Assembly: GCA_017613535.1 (NCBI GenBank)
Contig: JAGADO010000042.1
Coordinates: 1 to 50,479 of the forward strand
DNA from: Clostridia bacterium
GTDB lineage: Bacteria; Bacillota; Clostridia; UBA1212; UBA1255
Length of the DNA: 50,479 bases
Direction: 5' to 3'
The position numbers and the translations under genes are program-made. The notes beneath the pieces are model-generated. The model ran no database searches. It was not told the origin of the DNA and saw nothing but the letters and a program-made list of their open reading frames with translations. The first letter of the stretch is position 1, and the number at the start of each line of letters is the position of its first letter. This document shows, in pieces, positions 1 through 7,259 of this stretch.

Positions 1-306
1 AGCGGCTGCGGCAGCGCCAGCGCCTGCGCCTGCGGGCGCTAAAACAGCTGATTGCGCTGATGGCGCAGCAGCCGAAGCGGAGCCGGCGCCGGGCGTCCCG
101 GAGGCGTCCGTGGTCAGCGCGGAGCGCACGATAGGAACTACGTTATCGCCTACAAAGTCAATACTTGAATGAAGCACCTCGGTGCCTATGCCGTCGTTGT
201 CCGTCGGAACGGTCCTTCTTATGATCGTTGACTTTGCAACGATCGTCGGGGGCGGATTTTTTCTCGGTCTTCCTCTGCCGCGTTTTTCTGGAGATTGTGC
301 ATCCAT
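1..306 (-). CDS. AT-hook-like basic protein, 5' part (runs off left edge)
   Basis: An open frame of 102 codons runs from an ATG at 306-304 to the window edge with no stop. The ATG has GGGAGG about 12 nt upstream, so an in-frame ATG nine codons earlier is less likely. Residues 8-17 read KRGRGRPRKN, which matches the core of an AT-hook (GRPRK flanked by basic residues) and suggests minor-groove DNA binding. A short ordinary stretch follows, and then an Ala/Pro/Gly-rich low-complexity tail at about residues 75-102. It starts 38 bp after the hisS stop on the same strand and may be co-transcribed with it. The rest of the protein is outside the window, so I give no function beyond possible DNA binding. 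Confidence 0.6.
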   Translation of the reverse strand, partial: MDAQSPEKRGRGRPRKNPPPTIVAKSTIIRRTVPTDNDGIGTEVLHSSIDFVGDNVVPIVRSALTTDASGTPGAGSASAAAPSAQSAVLAPAGAGAGAAAAA

Positions 307-343
307 ATCTGTATTATGCCTCCCGTAATACATGATGTGAGTA

Positions 344-1693
344 TCACACTTTTTTTATCGTACGGGCGAATTCGGAAGCGCTTTCGTATGAGCGCTGCTC
401 GCCGGTGCGCATATCTTTAACAGTTATTATCCCTGAATCTCTCTCGTCTTCACCTATGACCACGGCGTAAGGTATACCGAGTTTGTCCGCGTACCCGAAC
501 TTTTTACCGAGCTTGCCCTCACCCATATATGTCTCACAGGGTATTCCTTCCGATCTGATCTTTTCGGCCGCGTCAAGCGTATAATCGAGCGTGTCTCCCA
601 TCGGTATGAGCAGCACCTCGGATGGTGTGGATCTGCCGTCGATACTTATAATTCCTGCCGCGTTAAGCTGATAGAACAGTCTCGACAGTCCGATGGATAT
701 TCCGACGCCGGGGAGTTTCTTTTTGGTGTAATTAGATGCCAGATCGTCGTACCTGCCGCCTGAGCATATCGATCCCAGTTCGGGATAATCGTTCAGTTTG
801 GTTTCGTAGACCGTTCCGGTATAATAATCGAGTCCGCGCGCTATTTTAAGATCGACGCAGAACCTCTTTTCGGGCACACCGAACTTTTTGATGTATGCGC
901 ATACTGTTTTGAGTTCCGAAAGTCCCTCGTCAAACGCGGCCGAACATCCTGCAAGTCCCATTTCGTCAAGCTTTTTGAAAACAGTCTCCGGTGCGCCGCA
1001 CACGGACGTGAGGGCAATTATTTTCCCGGCCGCTTCAGCGCTCACTCCCTGTGACACGAGTTCTTCGAGGACCTTATCGCCGCCGATCTTATCAAGTTTA
1101 TCTACCGCTCTTAGCGCCTCTGTCGGATCGTCGATCCCGAGCGACGAGAAGAAGCCGCCAAGGAGTTTGCGGTTATTGATCATAACGGTGAAATCGCCGA
1201 TATCGAGCGCACCGAATGTCGAATTTATGACGCTGACGAGCTCTGCCTCATTCAGCAGGCTGAGCGTTTCGTTTCCGATTATATCTATGTCGCACTGGTA
1301 AAATTCTCTGAATCTGCCTTTCTGAGGCCTTTCTCCCCTGTACACTTTTCCTATATGGTACCTGCGGAACGGGAATACGAGGCTGTCATAATGCTGTGCG
1401 ACGTATCTGGCGAGCGGCACAGTGAGGTCGAAGCGCATAGCCATGTCCGTGTCGCCTTTTTCAAAACGGTATACCTGTTTTGCTGTATCTCCCCCGCTTT
1501 TGGCGAGAAGGACCTGGGATTTTTCGAGCACGGGAGTATCGAGCGGTATGAATCCGTAGCTTTCGAATGAATATCGGATCGTATCAAGCATATGCGTAAA
1601 TAGCATCTGCTCTTTCGGAAGAAATTCCTGAAATCCGGCAAGAATCGAAGGTTCTACAATATTTCTGCCTTTGCTGGTTAAATCGTCTGCCAT
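344..1693 (-). CDS. hisS: Histidyl-tRNA synthetase
   Basis: Class II aminoacyl-tRNA synthetase charging tRNA-His in the cytoplasm, 449 residues. Motif 2 is visible as FRRYHIGKVYRGERPQKGR at about residues 109-127, the histidine-specific signature RGLDYYTGTVYE at about 286-297, and motif 3 around SGGRYDDL followed by GVGISIGLSRLF. The C-terminal domain (EVLLIPMGD onward) is the anticodon-binding fold. The start was set at ATG 1693 because GGAGG lies five bases upstream; an in-frame ATG 13 codons earlier has no such site. It is read from a TTGACA/TAATAT promoter at 1740-1769, divergent from the DUF5060 gene. Length is near the family norm and all catalytic motifs are intact. Confidence 0.97.
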   Translation of the reverse strand: MADDLTSKGRNIVEPSILAGFQEFLPKEQMLFTHMLDTIRYSFESYGFIPLDTPVLEKSQVLLAKSGGDTAKQVYRFEKGDTDMAMRFDLTVPLARYVAQHYDSLVFPFRRYHIGKVYRGERPQKGRFREFYQCDIDIIGNETLSLLNEAELVSVINSTFGALDIGDFTVMINNRKLLGGFFSSLGIDDPTEALRAVDKLDKIGGDKVLEELVSQGVSAEAAGKIIALTSVCGAPETVFKKLDEMGLAGCSAAFDEGLSELKTVCAYIKKFGVPEKRFCVDLKIARGLDYYTGTVYETKLNDYPELGSICSGGRYDDLASNYTKKKLPGVGISIGLSRLFYQLNAAGIISIDGRSTPSEVLLIPMGDTLDYTLDAAEKIRSEGIPCETYMGEGKLGKKFGYADKLGIPYAVVIGEDERDSGIITVKDMRTGEQRSYESASEFARTIKKV

Positions 1694-1739
1694 TTTTTCC
1701 TCCGTATATGCAAAAGGTCGTTTCTCAAGCACAACGTTT

Positions 1740-1769
1740 ATATTACAACATATCGGCCGCCGTTGTCAA
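1740..1769 (-). promoter_or_regulatory. Predicted sigma-A promoter of hisS
   Basis: On the minus strand, TTGACA (1769-1764) and TAATAT (1745-1740) are separated by 18 bp. The start codon lies about 45 bp downstream. The divergent promoter at 1781-1810 begins only 11 bp away, so the two -35 regions are nearly adjacent. Confidence 0.75.
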
Positions 1770-1780
1770 TAAATATTGCA

Positions 1781-1810
1781 TTGCCACGCGCACCTTTTCT
1801 GTTTTATAAT
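1781..1810 (+). promoter_or_regulatory. Predicted sigma-A promoter of the DUF5060/DUF4038 gene
   Basis: TTGCCA (1781-1786), an 18 bp spacer and a perfect TATAAT (1805-1810) lie about 70 bp before the start codon at 1880. The -10 box is consensus; the -35 matches in four positions. Confidence 0.65.
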
Positions 1811-1879
1811 ATCTGCGTTGATGGCCGTAAACTGACCCGCCCGGCCTGACCGGACCGAAGAAAAGGAGTTGTCAGAAAT

Positions 1880-3733
1880 ATGATCAAATGCGACGTAAAA
1901 AGAACGAGATCTGCCGTTATTCTCTGTATGATTGCCGCTTTGCTGCTTTTAACTGCAGCTGCGTGTGATTCCCGACCGGCGGGTGATCCTTCCGAAACGG
2001 CGACAGAGGTTCCCGAAGTTACTCCCACCCCGCTTCCGGAAGATATCAGCGAGCAGACTGATTATGTAACTCAGACATGGATCGCCACCGACATTTCGTT
2101 TGAGACCGATCACGAGTATGAAACGCGCGAGCAGCTTTACGTAGAATTCTTTGCCGATTTCACGAACCGGGCTACAGGCACTGTGCTGTCGATCCCGGGT
2201 TTCTGGAACGGCGACAGCACTTTCGTAATAAGATTTGCACCTACTGAATACGGTATCTGGGATTTCAGAACACGCTGCGAAGGCGACGCGAGCCTTGACG
2301 GCCGTACAGGTACTGTCGCGGCGAACCCGTACCGCGGGGACCTCGATATATACAAACACGGTTTTGTTAAAACGAACGGCACGAAACATTTCGTGTATGC
2401 GGACGGCACTCCGTTCTTTTATCTCGGTGACACGCACTGGAACATGTATTCCGAGGAGATAAACCGGGGCGGACCTCACGCCGGAGACACGGGAGCCGAA
2501 TCGCACTTCAAATATATTGTCGACAAACGCGTCGAGCAGGGCTTTACGGTGTACCAGTCGGAGCCTATCGGAACGAAGGCGGACCTGACCGACGGATCTC
2601 TTGCCAACGCTGACGTTCGCGCTTTTGTGCGCAACGATGAGTATTATCAGTACATTGCCGAGAAAGGGCTCGTTCACGCCAACGCCGAGTTCTGCTTTGT
2701 CACGGATCTTACCGGCAAAGCTTTTAACAACGACGCATATCTCGAGGCGATCTCGCGCTACTGGGTGGCAAGGTACGGAGCTTACCCGGTCATGTGGACG
2801 CTTGCCCAGGAGTGCGATAACGACTACTATTACGAGGACAAACTTCAGAAATTGTATGATTACACGGAGAATCCGTGGGTGAAGATCGCTGAATATATTC
2901 ACAAATATGACGCGTACGGTCACCCGCTTTCAGGTCACCAGGAAAATACGGGCCATACGACCGTGACGGGTGCCGGTACGGGAGATAAAGTCAGCGGAAA
3001 CGGGCAGTCTGCGTTCCTTTCCGATGAAGTTACGCTCAGGACCGGTCACGACTGGTGGGCGGCTCAGTGGAGCCCGAAATTAACCGGACTGCCCGATAAG
3101 GATCTGGTCAAAGATTACTGGAACAGTTCTAAAGTTGCGGTGAATTATGAAGGTCGTTACTGCAATCTGTGGACAAAGGATTTCGGAGCGCGTGCCCAGT
3201 CGTGGATAGCGATGCTTTCCGGTTTCTCGGGTGTCGGTTACGGTGCTGCCGATATCTGGCTGTACCAGAGTTCGTACGACGTCAATACCACTTCGAAAGA
3301 CGGTATTGATATCATTACTCCCGAGGACAAGGCTGTCTGGTGGAGCAAGGCTGTCGAGTTCGAGTCTGCGTACCAGCAGGGCTACATGCGCCGTTTCTTT
3401 GAGCAGTTTAACTGGTGGGATCTCACGCCTGATTTCGGAGACGAAGTTTACTTCGTGCCTAAGAGCGAATCAACGCTGAGCGTTACCGCGGCGATCGGCA
3501 GCGAGCTTCGCGTCACTTACTTCTACTCCCTTAACACGGAGACAGGTACGGTCACAGGTCTTGACGGAAATTCCGTTTACGAGGCGAAATGGTTCAATCC
3601 GCGTACGAATGAGTACGTCGATCTGGGCACATTCAAAACTGACGAAAATGCAGGTACCGGAGCGGCTTCGTGGGATGCTCCCGAACGTACGGAAGAACTC
3701 GATTTCGTGCTTGTCGTAAAAAAGGCAGGCTGA
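1880..3733 (+). CDS. DUF5060/DUF4038 glycoside-hydrolase-like lipoprotein
   Basis: A 617-residue predicted exported lipoprotein. Residues 1-29 form a signal peptide ending in LLLTAAAC, so the likely acylated cysteine is C29; a short Thr/Pro/Glu spacer follows. Residues of about 50-150 match the beta-sandwich DUF5060 (aromatic-rich, with the phrase APTEYGIWDFRT). The rest resembles the DUF4038 TIM-barrel family, with the characteristic FFYLGDTHWNMY and, later, a VMWTLAQECDND strand-end segment that could carry an acidic catalytic residue. Characterised DUF4038 relatives include apiosidases (GH140), so a plant-glycan glycosidase role is inferred; the substrate cannot be read from the sequence. 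The start has AAGGAG 11 nt upstream. It is a single-gene unit followed by hairpins at 3766-3885. Confidence 0.8.
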   Translation: MIKCDVKRTRSAVILCMIAALLLLTAAACDSRPAGDPSETATEVPEVTPTPLPEDISEQTDYVTQTWIATDISFETDHEYETREQLYVEFFADFTNRATGTVLSIPGFWNGDSTFVIRFAPTEYGIWDFRTRCEGDASLDGRTGTVAANPYRGDLDIYKHGFVKTNGTKHFVYADGTPFFYLGDTHWNMYSEEINRGGPHAGDTGAESHFKYIVDKRVEQGFTVYQSEPIGTKADLTDGSLANADVRAFVRNDEYYQYIAEKGLVHANAEFCFVTDLTGKAFNNDAYLEAISRYWVARYGAYPVMWTLAQECDNDYYYEDKLQKLYDYTENPWVKIAEYIHKYDAYGHPLSGHQENTGHTTVTGAGTGDKVSGNGQSAFLSDEVTLRTGHDWWAAQWSPKLTGLPDKDLVKDYWNSSKVAVNYEGRYCNLWTKDFGARAQSWIAMLSGFSGVGYGAADIWLYQSSYDVNTTSKDGIDIITPEDKAVWWSKAVEFESAYQQGYMRRFFEQFNWWDLTPDFGDEVYFVPKSESTLSVTAAIGSELRVTYFYSLNTETGTVTGLDGNSVYEAKWFNPRTNEYVDLGTFKTDENAGTGAASWDAPERTEELDFVLVVKKAG

Positions 3734-3765
3734 CGGATCAAAATAAATCGAGATAATAGCTAAAC

Positions 3766-3796
3766 GAACCCGCCGGAGAGTCTCTCCGGCGGGTTC
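3766..3796. terminator. Strong hairpin between convergent genes, probable terminator
   Basis: GAACCCGCCGGAGAG is followed at once by its reverse complement (15 bp arms, effective loop of a few bases). It lies 33 bp after the stop of the plus-strand DUF5060 gene and also downstream of the minus-strand surface-protein gene. The following T-tract is short on both strands, so termination may be shared with the hairpin repeats at 3806-3885. Confidence 0.65.
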
Positions 3797-3805
3797 TGTT
3801 CAGCT

Positions 3806-3885
3806 GGGATCGGGTACACAGCTGAAGCTATGTACCGCGATGGAAGTAAGGGATCGGGTACACAGCTGAAGCTCTGTACCGCGAT
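3806..3885. repeat. Tandem pair of 36-bp hairpin repeats
   Basis: Two copies of a 36-bp unit occur at 3806-3841 and 3850-3885, separated by 8 bp and differing at one position (A versus C at base 25). Each unit is itself an imperfect palindrome: ATCG-GGTACA-c-AGCT pairs with AGCT-n-TGTACC-GCGAT around a GA loop. The second copy is followed by AGTTTTTTATTTT, so on the plus strand it has the form of an intrinsic terminator. The first copy looks like a duplication of it. Confidence 0.75.
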
Positions 3886-3896
3886 AGTTTTTTATT

Positions 3897-4859
3897 TTAG
3901 CTTTTCTTTTTCTTGGAAACGGCTACTGCGATGATGATGGCGGCGAGGATAGCGACGCCTGCTATTATTCCGATGATAAGGCCGGTATTGCCGGATTTCT
4001 TGTTATCGGTTTCTTTCTCGACGGGCTTATCGGTCGCGGGTTCAGGCTTATCGGTCGCAGCCTCGGGAGCCTTTGTCGCAGCGGGCTCTGTTACGACGGC
4101 TTCTTCCGTAGGGGCTTCGGTAGCAGCATTGGGATCTTCCGTAGGCGCTTCGGTAGGCTCGGGAGTCTTCCTGGCTTCATTGTCGTCATATATAGCAGGA
4201 TTGCGGAACTGAAGCGCAGTAAGCCCGACGCCGTAGTTGATCATATCGAAGCACCAGATCCATTCTCCGAACAGCTCGTCGTCAAGTGACGATGCCGGAA
4301 TGTACACAGGATCAGACTCGAACAGCGTCCATTCGTTAGCTGTGATCGTGATACTTTTCGGCTCGAATTTAGCCATATTGTTTCCGCCTGCGTCGAGGTT
4401 GAATATTCCGTCTCCGTCAGAAGCGATGTCATAAAGCTCAGCCCATGTTGACCCGGAGCCTTTCCAGTTATCGGCATCTGCGGCGCTGTACTGGAAACTT
4501 CCGGAATTGGGGTTGATGGCGCGAAGCAGCGAATCGCACGTGGACACTGCAGATTCATCATTGAAAACTCCGCGGATCTCAACAGAGAAAACGACCTCAA
4601 CATAATCTTTTCCCTCTGCTATTTTTTTGATGTCCTTGTATACGTAGATATAAGGTGAAAACCAGGATTCTCTCGCGACCGGAGTATAGGTCATTATCTT
4701 TACTCCGTCCTCTTCCGTCTCGGTAAGATCTCCGGCAAAGAAGGCCGCCTGCCAGGTACCCGTAAGATAATTCGTCTGTTCGTTGTCTGCGTACGCAGGG
4801 CAAACCAGAGCGAGCAGAAGAGCGGCGGAAATAATAACAGCAACTACTTTCTTTTTCAT
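3897..4859 (-). CDS. Surface protein with signal peptide, Pro/Thr linker and C-terminal membrane anchor
   Basis: A 320-residue predicted exported protein of no family I can name. The start at 4859 (MKKKVVAVII) has GGAGG seven bases upstream; an upstream in-frame ATG would add 38 residues without a site. It has a signal peptide ending near PAYA, then a globular domain of about 200 residues rich in aromatic and acidic residues that reads like a beta-sandwich. An ATEAPTEEAV-type Thr/Pro/Glu linker follows, then a transmembrane helix (GLIIGIIAGVAILAAIIIA) ending in KKKKS. That layout fits a protein tethered to the outer face of the membrane. A ligand- or carbohydrate-binding role is a guess from context. 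The Ig-like protein at 39419-40852 has the same C-terminal design. Confidence 0.75.
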   Translation of the reverse strand: MKKKVVAVIISAALLLALVCPAYADNEQTNYLTGTWQAAFFAGDLTETEEDGVKIMTYTPVARESWFSPYIYVYKDIKKIAEGKDYVEVVFSVEIRGVFNDESAVSTCDSLLRAINPNSGSFQYSAADADNWKGSGSTWAELYDIASDGDGIFNLDAGGNNMAKFEPKSITITANEWTLFESDPVYIPASSLDDELFGEWIWCFDMINYGVGLTALQFRNPAIYDDNEARKTPEPTEAPTEDPNAATEAPTEEAVVTEPAATKAPEAATDKPEPATDKPVEKETDNKKSGNTGLIIGIIAGVAILAAIIIAVAVSKKKKS

Positions 4860-4952
4860 GTTTGTTCCTCCTGTAAAGATTTGACTGCCGTCAATACAGC
4901 GTATCGACGCATCGGCATCTGCAGCATCCAGCCGCCGGTAAAGTCTGAGTTT

Positions 4953-4980
4953 ATTATAAGAATCGCACCGCAATTGTCAA
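4953..4980 (-). promoter_or_regulatory. Predicted sigma-A promoter of the surface-protein gene
   Basis: On the minus strand, a perfect TTGACA (4980-4975) and a perfect TATAAT (4958-4953) are separated by 16 bp. The start codon lies about 93 bp downstream, giving a leader of roughly 85 nt. This suggests a strongly expressed gene. Confidence 0.8.
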
Positions 4981-4987
4981 TTAAAAT

Positions 4988-5016
4988 TTGTATTCCGGCG
5001 TCATATCTGCTAAAAT
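4988..5016 (+). promoter_or_regulatory. Predicted sigma-A promoter of the alpha/beta hydrolase gene
   Basis: TTGTAT (4988-4993), a 17 bp spacer and TAAAAT (5011-5016) lie 73 bp before the start codon at 5090. It is divergent from the promoter at 4953-4980, with the two -35 boxes 7 bp apart. Confidence 0.6.
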
Positions 5017-5089
5017 ATCCCCATCGATGTCTCGCGTGCGAAACGCAGACAGAGCACTGTTTTATTAATACCTGCCGGAGGAATTATCA

Positions 5090-6112
5090 ATGAGCGATAA
5101 TGCAGCAACCGCGCCTGAAAAAGATACGCGGATCACAGATCTGATCGAAAAAATGCTTGTCCCTGAAGAGACGTACGAGACCGTTATGAACGAGCGCGTC
5201 ATCCCCTATCTGAATGAAAGAAAGATAGAAAAACAGCTGGCGGTATCCGGCGGCAAAAATCTTCATCTTATCAGGTACGCTTGCACTTCGGACAATGTCT
5301 CGGGTTCGGTGCTAATCGTTCACGGTTTTACGGAGACAACGGAGAAATACAGAGAGTTTGCGTATTATCTGCTTAATTTGGGGTATGACGTAGTCGTATA
5401 CGATCAGAGAGGGCACGGCTTCTCTGACAGAGATGTTGACGAAATGCAGCTCACACACATAGACAAATTTGAAACGTATGTTGACGACCTCGATGCCGTG
5501 GTCGAGGCCGAGCTGAAAGATAGTACAAAGCCTCTCTTCCTGTTTGCCCACTCGATGGGAGGCGCGGTTGCAGGCCTGTATCTCGAGAAGCACCCTGACG
5601 GACCGTTTTGCAAAGCGATATTGTCCTCACCTATGATCGCACCTGACCGCGGAGGGTTCCCGCTGTGGGTCTCGAAAGCCATGACGGGCACATTCGTGGC
5701 GTTTGGCCAGAAGAAGAAAAGACTTTTCCTTTCAAAAGCGCCTGAGGGCAGAGAAAAAGCGGAGGAAGCGGCTAATAATTCCGTTCCGAGATTTGAGTTT
5801 TATCAGGACGTAAAACAGAGCCGCCCTGAGTATTCGAACAACGGTCCTACGTACGGCTGGACGCTAGAATCGCTCAAAGTTACAAAGAAACTGCTAAAGA
5901 AGGGCGAACCGGAAAAGATAAGCATACCTGTCATGCTGTACGTTGCCGACGGCGATACGACGGTCATTAAAGAGGACATCGAACAGTTCGCAGAGCGCGT
6001 TCAGAACGGCGAGCTAAAGCGCGCCGTGAATTGCCGTCACGAGATCTATTACGGCCCGAATTATGTGCTGACAGATTACCTGTATAATATAGCGGAATTT
6101 CTGCAAAAATGA
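5090..6112 (+). CDS. Alpha/beta hydrolase, lysophospholipase/monoacylglycerol lipase-like
   Basis: A 340-residue serine hydrolase of the PldB/monoglyceride-lipase type (Hydrolase_4). The oxyanion region IVHGFTETTEKY is at about residues 76-87, and YDQRGHGFS at 104-112 is the typical second motif. The nucleophile is Ser155 in AHSMGG, the acid is probably Asp289 in VADGDTTV, and the base is His317 in CRHEIYYG. There is no signal peptide, so it acts in the cytoplasm, probably on lysophospholipids or acylglycerols; the substrate is inferred from the family. GGAGG lies eight bases before the start. Its stop is only 5 bp from the stop of the convergent J-like gene, with no terminator visible between them. 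Confidence 0.85.
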   Translation: MSDNAATAPEKDTRITDLIEKMLVPEETYETVMNERVIPYLNERKIEKQLAVSGGKNLHLIRYACTSDNVSGSVLIVHGFTETTEKYREFAYYLLNLGYDVVVYDQRGHGFSDRDVDEMQLTHIDKFETYVDDLDAVVEAELKDSTKPLFLFAHSMGGAVAGLYLEKHPDGPFCKAILSSPMIAPDRGGFPLWVSKAMTGTFVAFGQKKKRLFLSKAPEGREKAEEAANNSVPRFEFYQDVKQSRPEYSNNGPTYGWTLESLKVTKKLLKKGEPEKISIPVMLYVADGDTTVIKEDIEQFAERVQNGELKRAVNCRHEIYYGPNYVLTDYLYNIAEFLQK

Positions 6113-6117
6113 CTGAT

Positions 6118-7023
6118 TCAGGAGACTAAATACGCCTCATCGACGAGTTCTTTTATATACTTCAGGGCTCGTTCGATATTCTTTTTTCTGCTCATACGGC
6201 ACACGCACAATATCATGCTGCGCTCCTGCCCTTCTATCTCGTCGTTCAGCCACATCATTGACGTGTCCGAGAAATATCGTGCGCCCGCTTCGGTAAACTC
6301 GATACCGTAAATTCCCTCGGGGATCTTTTCCCCTTTGTACCTGTAATATTCAAGGTCCGCGAACGCAGGATCGTCAGAATTGCTCTCGATGAAATCGTCG
6401 AGTTGCATAAATACGTACTGGTCAAGATAAACGTCGAAATTATCTTTATCGATAAATATCATATCTATAGATCCGGCCGTGAACTGCGCCCTGAACGCGA
6501 CCGCTCCGTTTGCGGTCTCGCTGTCGTTTTCGGACGAATTAACCGTTACCGAGAAGAACGATACGCGCGGAGAATCGAACTGATCGCTTTTTTCTGCCAG
6601 TTCCTTCTCTACTACGCCGGGATTTATCGCGTAATATGCGCCAACAAATTTGATATACATATCGTCTTTCGTCGCATCTTTAACTTGGAAGAAGATGATC
6701 AATCCAAGTACTCCGGTTATGAGCACGGCAAATATGATGAACTTGTAATGATCGAGTCTTGCGGAAAGTTTATAAAAGAAGTTCCTGAATTTAAAAGGCA
6801 GCGGCGAAGTGGGATTCGGGTCGGAAAAATCATGCACGGTACCTACAATATTATCGTACGCCTGCGTGATCTTTTTATAGTATTCCATATCCTCATCGGT
6901 CGCGCCGTATTCGTCGGTGCGGCTCTTATATGCGCGCAGCATCGCTCCGTACTTGCGTTCGACTGTCTCCCTGTCAGTTCCTTCTTCCAGTCCGAGAACC
7001 TTATAATCTTCAGCGCTTCCCAT
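6118..7023 (-). CDS. Membrane protein with degenerate J-like domain
   Basis: A 301-residue protein starting at ATG 7023, which overlaps the upstream TGA by one base (TGATG); GGAG lies about ten bases upstream inside the preceding gene. Residues 1-60 resemble the first helices of a J domain (DYKVLGLEEGTDRETVERKYGAMLRAYK, here quoted in two parts: DYKVLGLEEGTDRETVERKY and GAMLRAYK), but the loop has no HPD tripeptide, so it probably does not stimulate a DnaK ATPase. One transmembrane helix follows at about 94-115 (YKFIIFAVLITGVLGLIIFF), then a 185-residue extracytoplasmic region with no family I recognise. Translational coupling to the YolD-like and polymerase genes is the only clue to its role. 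Confidence 0.7.
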   Translation of the reverse strand: MGSAEDYKVLGLEEGTDRETVERKYGAMLRAYKSRTDEYGATDEDMEYYKKITQAYDNIVGTVHDFSDPNPTSPLPFKFRNFFYKLSARLDHYKFIIFAVLITGVLGLIIFFQVKDATKDDMYIKFVGAYYAINPGVVEKELAEKSDQFDSPRVSFFSVTVNSSENDSETANGAVAFRAQFTAGSIDMIFIDKDNFDVYLDQYVFMQLDDFIESNSDDPAFADLEYYRYKGEKIPEGIYGIEFTEAGARYFSDTSMMWLNDEIEGQERSMILCVCRMSRKKNIERALKYIKELVDEAYLVS

Positions 7024-7259
7024 CAATCAGTTTCTCCAGTTTCAAAAAATACGAAATTTTCAGGCTCTTCCATATCGAACAGATCATCTCTGTATGCGGC
7101 CGAATTTACAGCTTCATTATTCGAATCGATCTCCTCATCGTACCCTCTCAGCGCGGCGAAAGGTGCAAACTGAGCGGCACGTTCAACCATCGTCATATGC
7201 TTTCTCGAAGCAGACACATGGTGCGGCATATCGATGATATCGTCATATTTTCCGCTCAT
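7023..7259 (-). CDS. YolD-like small protein paired with Y-family polymerase
   Basis: A 78-residue protein. The N-terminal part, with IIDMPHHVSASRKHMTM followed by ERAAQFAPFAALRGYDEEI, is the signature of the clostridial YolD-like proteins that sit beside UvrX/DinB-type polymerases. In Bacillus, YolD and UvrX form a pair in which YolD is thought to modulate the polymerase; the exact role here is inferred from that pairing. The start codon overlaps the polymerase stop by four bases (ATGA) and its own stop overlaps the start of the J-like gene, so all three are probably translationally coupled. The C-terminal 30 residues are acidic and variable. Confidence 0.85.
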   Translation of the reverse strand: MSGKYDDIIDMPHHVSASRKHMTMVERAAQFAPFAALRGYDEEIDSNNEAVNSAAYRDDLFDMEEPENFVFFETGETD

